Assembly: GCA_025359045.1 (NCBI GenBank)
Contig: JANYHN010000018.1
Coordinates: 1 to 52,168 of the forward strand
DNA length: 52,168 nucleotides
Source of the DNA: Hyphomicrobiales bacterium
GTDB lineage: Bacteria; Pseudomonadota; Alphaproteobacteria; Rhizobiales; Aestuariivirgaceae
Reading direction: 5' to 3'
In this document: positions 47,274-52,168 of the stretch, in pieces
Layout of the letters: the number at the start of each line of letters is the position of its first letter
Position numbering within the stretch: the first letter of the stretch is position 1
Notes under the pieces: model-generated
Databases searched by the model: none
What the model saw: only the letters and a program-made list of their open reading frames with translations
What the model was told of the DNA's origin: nothing
Position numbers and translations under genes: made by a program

Positions 47274-49700
47274 TTAATGTGCTCTCGCACCCTCGCCCGC
47301 TTTATCAGCAAGCGCACGTGCAGCAGCTGCGGCTTCTTCGGCTACTTCATCCCAGACAATGGCTACTGGTTGGCGCACAAGTGCGTGCTTCAACACATCA
47401 TCCATCATGGCGACTGGGATGATTTCCATGCCGTTTTTCACGGAGTCTGGAATATCGGCCAAGTCCTTCACGTTCTCTTCGGGGATCATCACCGTCTTGA
47501 TGCCACCACGAAGTGCCGCGAGCAGTTTTTCTTTCAACCCACCAATTGGCAACACGCGTCCACGCAAGGTGATTTCACCCGTCATGGCAACATCTTTGCG
47601 CACGGGAATGCCCGTCATCACAGATACTATGGCGGTGACCATTGCAATGCCTGCCGATGGGCCATCCTTTGGTGTTGCACCTTCGGGCACATGCACATGG
47701 ATGTCTTTCTTGTCGAACACTGGCGGCTTTACACCAATTGATGGCGCTCTTGAACGAACATAAGATGACGCAGCCGATATCGACTCTTTCATCACGTCCT
47801 TCAGATTGCCCGTCACTGTCATCTTGCCACGGCCCGGCATCATCAAGGCTTCAATGGTCAGCAATTCACCGCCCACTTCAGTCCATGCTAATCCAGTCAC
47901 AACGCCAATTTGGTCAACGCCGTCCACCGCGCCATGCTTATATTTTTGCACGCCGAGATATTTTTTGGCGAGTTCGGCATCAACCTTCATCTTCTTTTTC
48001 TTATGGATCATCAGGTCTTTCACGGCTTTGCGTGCAAGCGTGCTGACTTCGCGTTCAAGGCTACGAACGCCTGCTTCGCGTGTATAATTCTCAATCACCA
48101 CTTTGATGGCATCGGCGGTGACTTCAAATTCCTTCTTGTCCAGTCCATGATTTTCCATGGCTTTAGGCACAAGATGGCGCTTGGCGATTTCAGCCTTTTC
48201 CTCTTCCGTGTAACCAGCAAGGCGAATGATTTCCATGCGGTCAAGAAGTGCTGGCGGAATGTTGAGCGTATTGGATGTGGTCACGAACATCACGTTCGAC
48301 AAATCATATTCCACTTCCATATAGTGATCCATGAATGTGCCGTTTTGTTCTGGGTCGAGAACCTCCAACAAGGCAGCCGACGGATCTCCGCGGAAATCCA
48401 TGCCCATCTTGTCGATTTCGTCGAGCAGGAAAAGCGGATTGGATTTCTTGGCCTTTTTCATCGATTGGATGATCTTGCCAGGCATTGATCCAATATAGGT
48501 GCGGCGGTGACCACGGATTTCGGATTCGTCGCGCACGCCACCAAGTGACATGCGTACAAATTCTCGGCCTGTTGCCTTCGCAATGGACTTGCCGAGTGAG
48601 GTTTTGCCTACACCAGGGGGGCCAACAAGGCACAAGATAGGTCCGCGCAATTTAGCGGTGCGGCTTTGCACTGCCAAATATTCGACAATACGTTCCTTGA
48701 CCTTGTCTAAACCAAAGTGATCAGTGTCCAAAACATTTTGGGCAAAATCCAAATCGGTTTTCACCTTGCTCGGGTTCTTCCACGGGATGTTCAGCAACCA
48801 ATCAAGATAGTTGCGCACAACTGTAGCTTCGGCCGACATAGGGCTCATTTGGCGCAGTTTTTTTATTTCTGCGTCAGCACGTTCACGCGCTTCTTTCGAG
48901 AATTTGGTTTTCTCGATGCGGGCTTCTAGTTCACCGATCTCGTCTTTCTCGCCTTCGCCATCGCCTAATTCTTTTTGAATGGCCTTCATCTGCTCATTCA
49001 AATAATATTCGCGCTGGGTCTTTTCCATCTGGCGCTTCACACGGCTGCGGATACGCTTTTCAACTTGCAGAACCGAAATCTCGCCTTCCATCAAGCCAAA
49101 GCATTTCTCAAACCGCTCTTCAACTGATAGTGTTTCGAGTAGCGTTTGCTTGTCCTGAATTTTTACTGCCAAATGAGCAGCAATTGTATCAGCCAATTTG
49201 GCGTGGTCAGTGATCTGGCCAATCGTAGCCAAAACTTCCTGCGGCACTTTCTTGTTGAGCTTCACATATGATTCAAATTGCGTCACAGCCGTGCGTGCCA
49301 ATGCATCAGCATCGGCATCTGTCTTCACGATGTTCGGCAACAAGGAAATTTCAGCTTCGAAGAAATCCGTGCGATCAGTGAAACGTTCTACCTTGGCGCG
49401 CTCGGTGCCTTCGACCAACACCTTCACAGTTCCATCGGGTAACTTCAACAGCTGCATCACTTGGGCAAGTGTGCCCACTTCATAAATTGTATCAACAGCC
49501 GGATCATCATCGCCAGCGTTTTTCTGTGCCACAAGCATAATGCGCTTGTCTTCGCGCATCACTTCTTCAAGTGCCTTGATAGATTTTTCGCGGCCCACAA
49601 ATAGCGGTACGATCATGTGTGGAAACACAACAATATCACGCAAAGGCAGAACGGGGAGAGTTTCCGTTACGGTTGAAACTTCAGCAGGTTTTTTTGCCAT
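47274..49700 (-). CDS. lon: ATP-dependent protease Lon
   Basis: AAA+ serine protease for damaged and regulatory proteins, 808 aa. The N-terminal substrate domain begins [20 protein letters not shown]. Walker A is [15 protein letters not shown] and Walker B is [12 protein letters not shown]. The catalytic Ser lies in the [12 protein letters not shown] motif, with the Lys partner in [12 protein letters not shown]. It follows clpX on the same strand; typical Rhizobiales order puts an HU gene next, but here a convergent LysE-family gene follows. Confidence 0.97.
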   Translation of the reverse strand: MAKKPAEVSTVTETLPVLPLRDIVVFPHMIVPLFVGREKSIKALEEVMREDKRIMLVAQKNAGDDDPAVDTIYEVGTLAQVMQLLKLPDGTVKVLVEGTERAKVERFTDRTDFFEAEISLLPNIVKTDADADALARTAVTQFESYVKLNKKVPQEVLATIGQITDHAKLADTIAAHLAVKIQDKQTLLETLSVEERFEKCFGLMEGEISVLQVEKRIRSRVKRQMEKTQREYYLNEQMKAIQKELGDGEGEKDEIGELEARIEKTKFSKEARERADAEIKKLRQMSPMSAEATVVRNYLDWLLNIPWKNPSKVKTDLDFAQNVLDTDHFGLDKVKERIVEYLAVQSRTAKLRGPILCLVGPPGVGKTSLGKSIAKATGREFVRMSLGGVRDESEIRGHRRTYIGSMPGKIIQSMKKAKKSNPLFLLDEIDKMGMDFRGDPSAALLEVLDPEQNGTFMDHYMEVEYDLSNVMFVTTSNTLNIPPALLDRMEIIRLAGYTEEEKAEIAKRHLVPKAMENHGLDKKEFEVTADAIKVVIENYTREAGVRSLEREVSTLARKAVKDLMIHKKKKMKVDAELAKKYLGVQKYKHGAVDGVDQIGVVTGLAWTEVGGELLTIEALMMPGRGKMTVTGNLKDVMKESISAASSYVRSRAPSIGVKPPVFDKKDIHVHVPEGATPKDGPSAGIAMVTAIVSVMTGIPVRKDVAMTGEITLRGRVLPIGGLKEKLLAALRGGIKTVMIPEENVKDLADIPDSVKNGMEIIPVAMMDDVLKHALVRQPVAIVWDEVAEEAAAAARALADKAGEGARAH

Positions 49701-49761
49701 TTACTTTTCCTTCATCGGCCCTTCAAAGAAGCAGCCATTATTTCGATGGGCTTGATGTGGC

Positions 49762-49783
49762 GTTGAAACCGCTCGGTTTCAAC
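49762..49783. repeat. Perfect 10-bp hairpin between clpX and lon
   Basis: GTTGAAACCG (49762-49771) and CGGTTTCAAC (49774-49783) flank a 2-nt centre, 11 bp downstream of the clpX stop. It could attenuate clpX-to-lon read-through. It shares the GAAACCG core style with the palindrome at the window's right edge. Confidence 0.65.
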
Positions 49784-49793
49784 CCCTTGCCCT

Positions 49794-51074
49794 TTAAGCT
49801 GATGCCGGCAATTTCTTTTCCATTTTTTCCGCAGCACGATCTGCATAAATCAATAGCGGCTTGGCCTCGCCGTCAACAACCTCTTTCGAAATCACCACTT
49901 CTTCTACGCCGTCCATGCCGGGCAGATCATACATCGTGTCGAGCAAAATCGTTTCCATAATCGAGCGCAGACCGCGTGCACCGGTCTTGCGATCAATGGC
50001 CTTACGGGCAATTGATTTAAGGGCTTCGTCAGCAAGGGTCAGCTTCACGCCTTCCATTTCGAACAAGCGTTGATATTGCTTGACGATGGCGTTCTTAGGC
50101 CCTGTGAGAATTTCAACAAGTGCCACTTCATCCAAATCTTCCAGCGTTGCCACAACAGGCAAGCGGCCGACAAACTCAGGAATCAAGCCAAAGCGCAGCA
50201 AATCTTCTGGCTCCAACTCGCGCAGCACTGCGCCCATGCGCCGATCGTCTGGCCCACGCACCGTGGCCGCAAAGCCCATGCCAGTCCCTTTTGAGCGCTG
50301 AGAAATAATTCGCTCTAAGCCAGCAAATGCCCCGCCGCATATAAACAGAATGTTTGAAGTATCGACTTGCAAGAATTCTTGTTGCGGGTGTTTGCGCCCG
50401 CCCTGTGGTGGCACAGAAGCAACGGTGCCTTCCATGATTTTCAGCAAGGCTTGTTGCACACCCTCGCCCGAAACGTCACGGGTGATAGATGGGTTATCAG
50501 ACTTCCTACTGATCTTGTCGATTTCGTCGATGTAGACAATGCCGCGCTGGGCGCGTTCAACATTATAGTCTGCGGACTGCAATAATTTCAGAATGATGTT
50601 TTCAACATCTTCGCCCACATAACCCGCTTCGGTCAAAGTTGTGGCGTCTGACATTGTGAACGGCACATCTAAAATACGAGCGAGTGTTTGCGCGAGAAGC
50701 GTCTTGCCAGAGCCCGTAGGGCCAACCAGCAAGATATTCGACTTAGCCAATTCCACATCACCATTCTTGGTGCCGTGGTTCAGGCGCTTGTAATGGTTGT
50801 GCACCGCCACGGAAAGAACGCGCTTGGCATGTTCTTGGCCGATGACGTAATCATCAAGCACTTTGCGAATTTCTTTTGGCGTTGGCACACCATCTTTGGA
50901 TTTGGTCAGCGAAGTTTTGTTCTCTTCACGAATAATATCCATGCAGAGTTCAACGCATTCATCGCAGATGAAAACGGTTGGGCCAGCGATCAGTTTGCGT
51001 ACTTCATGTTGGCTCTTGCCACAGAAGGAGCAATACAGCGTATTTTTGCTATCAGTTATCGGTGCCTTGCTCAT
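49794..51074 (-). CDS. clpX: ATP-dependent Clp protease ATP-binding subunit ClpX
   Basis: AAA+ unfoldase that feeds substrates to ClpP, 426 aa. The N-terminal C4 zinc finger is [13 protein letters not shown] plus [10 protein letters not shown]; Walker A is [12 protein letters not shown], Walker B is [11 protein letters not shown] and the pore loop is in the GYVGEDVEN region. The IGF-type ClpP-docking loop is represented by the segment before [11 protein letters not shown]. It is separated from clpP by about 160 bp, so it may have its own promoter. Confidence 0.97.
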   Translation of the reverse strand: MSKAPITDSKNTLYCSFCGKSQHEVRKLIAGPTVFICDECVELCMDIIREENKTSLTKSKDGVPTPKEIRKVLDDYVIGQEHAKRVLSVAVHNHYKRLNHGTKNGDVELAKSNILLVGPTGSGKTLLAQTLARILDVPFTMSDATTLTEAGYVGEDVENIILKLLQSADYNVERAQRGIVYIDEIDKISRKSDNPSITRDVSGEGVQQALLKIMEGTVASVPPQGGRKHPQQEFLQVDTSNILFICGGAFAGLERIISQRSKGTGMGFAATVRGPDDRRMGAVLRELEPEDLLRFGLIPEFVGRLPVVATLEDLDEVALVEILTGPKNAIVKQYQRLFEMEGVKLTLADEALKSIARKAIDRKTGARGLRSIMETILLDTMYDLPGMDGVEEVVISKEVVDGEAKPLLIYADRAAEKMEKKLPASA

Positions 51075-51235
51075 ACTATCTCCTATATAAGCCCAAACGG
51101 ACTCAACATCACTTAAACGTGGCCGAATATAGCCCGGATTTGCGACTCAAAGCCAGCTTGCGCCTGTGAGTATTAATCATTCCTTGCGATAATTTCGGCA
51201 AGCTATTTATGCGATTTCTGAACGAACCGTTCCAA

Positions 51236-51868
51236 CTATTTGGAATCACTCGGTTCTGGGCGTTTGTCCAGAATTTTATCGACGAGACCAAAGGCCACAG
51301 CTTGTTCAGCCGTCATGAAATTATCACGCTCCAAAGCGTCCTCAATTTCTTTAATGGTGCGGCCCGTGTGCTTTACATAGATTTCATTGAGGCGGCCCTT
51401 CATGGCCTCCACGTTGCGGGCGTGGATCATGATGTCGGTCACTTGGCCTTGGTAGCCGCCTGACGGTTGATGCACCATCACGGAAGCATGCGGCAGTGCA
51501 AAGCGCATATCTTTATCGCCAGCACAGAGCAACAGCGAGCCCATCGATGCCGCCTGCCCCATCACAGTTGTCGAAATCTTTGGGCGGATGAACTGCATCG
51601 TATCATAAATCGCCATGCCGGATGTCACCGACCCACCGGGCGAATTGATGTAAATCGCAATTTCTTTCTTGGGGTTTTCAGCTTCAAGGAACATCAGCTG
51701 CATGCAGATCGAAGCCGAAACCTGATCATCAATTGCGCTATTAATAAAGATAATCCGCTCGCGCAGAAGCCTCGATGGCAAATCGTAAACCCGCTCACCA
51801 CGGCTTTCCTGCTGAATAACAGATGGCCAGAAAGATGCGTGCGGAGCGTTGTGGATGGGATCAAACAT
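51236..51868 (-). CDS. clpP: ATP-dependent Clp protease proteolytic subunit
   Basis: Serine peptidase forming the tetradecameric barrel, 210 aa. The catalytic triad is Ser108 ([11 protein letters not shown]), His133 (VMVHQPSGG) and Asp182 (ERDNFM). The Gly-rich [16 protein letters not shown] is present. GAGGTC precedes the ATG at 51868. Upstream at about 51912-51921 the minus strand reads CCTATCTATG. This fits the CYTATNTNNG -10 reported for rhizobial heat-shock sigma factors, but the -35 is weak. Confidence 0.97.
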   Translation of the reverse strand: MFDPIHNAPHASFWPSVIQQESRGERVYDLPSRLLRERIIFINSAIDDQVSASICMQLMFLEAENPKKEIAIYINSPGGSVTSGMAIYDTMQFIRPKISTTVMGQAASMGSLLLCAGDKDMRFALPHASVMVHQPSGGYQGQVTDIMIHARNVEAMKGRLNEIYVKHTGRTIKEIEDALERDNFMTAEQAVAFGLVDKILDKRPEPSDSK

Positions 51869-52168
51869 GGAAAGACCTCGGGTGGGAGTGAATCAGATTG
51901 CAAATATTTAGCATAGATAGGGAGGCCAAAGGTTAATGGGAAGGGGGTGAAGTGTTGAATGGTTGTCCCAACCAAATTCCGCCAACAATGACTATCGCCT
52001 TCCCCCGTTTCGCGAAGCGGAATGTGAGAAGGTGGCCGCAGGGCTATGCGGTTTGAAGTCAAACCGCTTTGATGAGGGCTCTTGGCCACAAGTTCAGAAC
52101 TTTACAAAACTATTTCACCTATACTATGATTTTATACTTGACAGACATTTATATTCTGTACTATCTAT
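51869..52168. other. Upstream region of clpP to the window edge
   Basis: 300 bp without a supported gene. It contains the clpP leader and a possible RpoH-like promoter, then the palindromic element at 51998-52088 and an AT-rich tail. Confidence 0.5.
51998..52088. repeat. Composite palindromic repeat at the window edge
   Basis: Two hairpins in series. CCTTCCC (51998-52004) pairs with GAGAAGG (52026-52032) around a quasi-palindrome CCGTTTCG/CGAAGCGG. GCGGTTTGA (52048-52056) pairs exactly with TCAAACCGC (52059-52067) inside outer arms TGGCC (52033-52037) and GGCCA (52084-52088). The size and two-hairpin plan match the element between parC and rnj, suggesting a repeat family. Confidence 0.6.

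Noticed and set aside
47910..48488. 192-aa plus-strand frame across lon
   Set aside because: Antisense shadow with no family motif; the Lon frame is unambiguous.

Overview
The window comes from an alphaproteobacterium, most likely of the order Hyphomicrobiales (Rhizobiales). The evidence is a complete 14-gene nuo cluster followed by birA and an RNase J gene, a short-form proS-lolC-lolD block near dnaE, clpP-clpX-lon, a NifU-like/folE/hisI cluster, an arginyl-tRNA-protein transferase homologue (bpt), a Mg-type hemB and a BacA/SbmA transporter. Base composition is moderate by eye, lower than in many relatives. Genes are packed tightly, with many ATGA/TAATG stop-start overlaps and several convergent pairs that overlap at their 3' ends. 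I see no prophage, no transposase and no CRISPR array.

Layout: 0-6.1 kb holds a secreted Cys-repeat protein, hemB, a 3-hydroxyisobutyrate dehydrogenase-like gene, bpt, an unknown gene and a tandem pair of paralogous PAS-like genes. 6.3-8.5 kb is parC, followed by a palindromic repeat element. 8.7-26.7 kb is one long minus-strand operon, nuoA-B-C-(four-helix-bundle gene)-D-E-F-(DUF3291)-G-H-I-J-K-L-M-N-birA-rnj. It encodes the proton-pumping NADH:quinone oxidoreductase plus a biotin ligase and an RNase. 26.9-33.2 kb carries small accessory and housekeeping genes: an HdeA/B-like protein, tRNA-Asp, an MFS transporter, a cupin, a NifU-like scaffold, folE, hisI, a CBS protein, a rhomboid protease, a PAS protein and a PilZ protein. 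33.2-41.9 kb is dnaE, an Ala/Lys/Pro-rich secreted protein, a lytic transglycosylase, lolD, lolC and proS. 42-46.2 kb has an orphan plus-strand small transcription unit, a Rid-family gene, an MscS channel, an Rsm22-like methyltransferase, bacA and tRNA-Val. 46.5-52.2 kb has a LysE-family exporter, then lon, clpX and clpP, and a terminal palindromic repeat.

The most unusual items are these. (1) A 452-bp cassette sits in the spacer between nuoC and nuoD. It carries a four-helix-bundle (23S-rRNA-intervening-sequence type) gene and is bounded by 33-bp imperfect inverted repeats, so it looks like a small mobile element inserted in an essential operon. (2) An orphan plus-strand unit at about 42.02-42.17 kb has a -10 box, a strong Shine-Dalgarno, a 13-codon ORF ending in ...PPIWHP-stop, a hairpin and a Rho-independent terminator. 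It resembles an attenuator or arrest-peptide leader but has no gene downstream. (3) A DUF3291 gene is embedded between nuoF and nuoG. (4) Two secreted proteins are each built from an internally duplicated two-Cys module. Functions are assigned from recognised motifs and family knowledge only; no database search was run.
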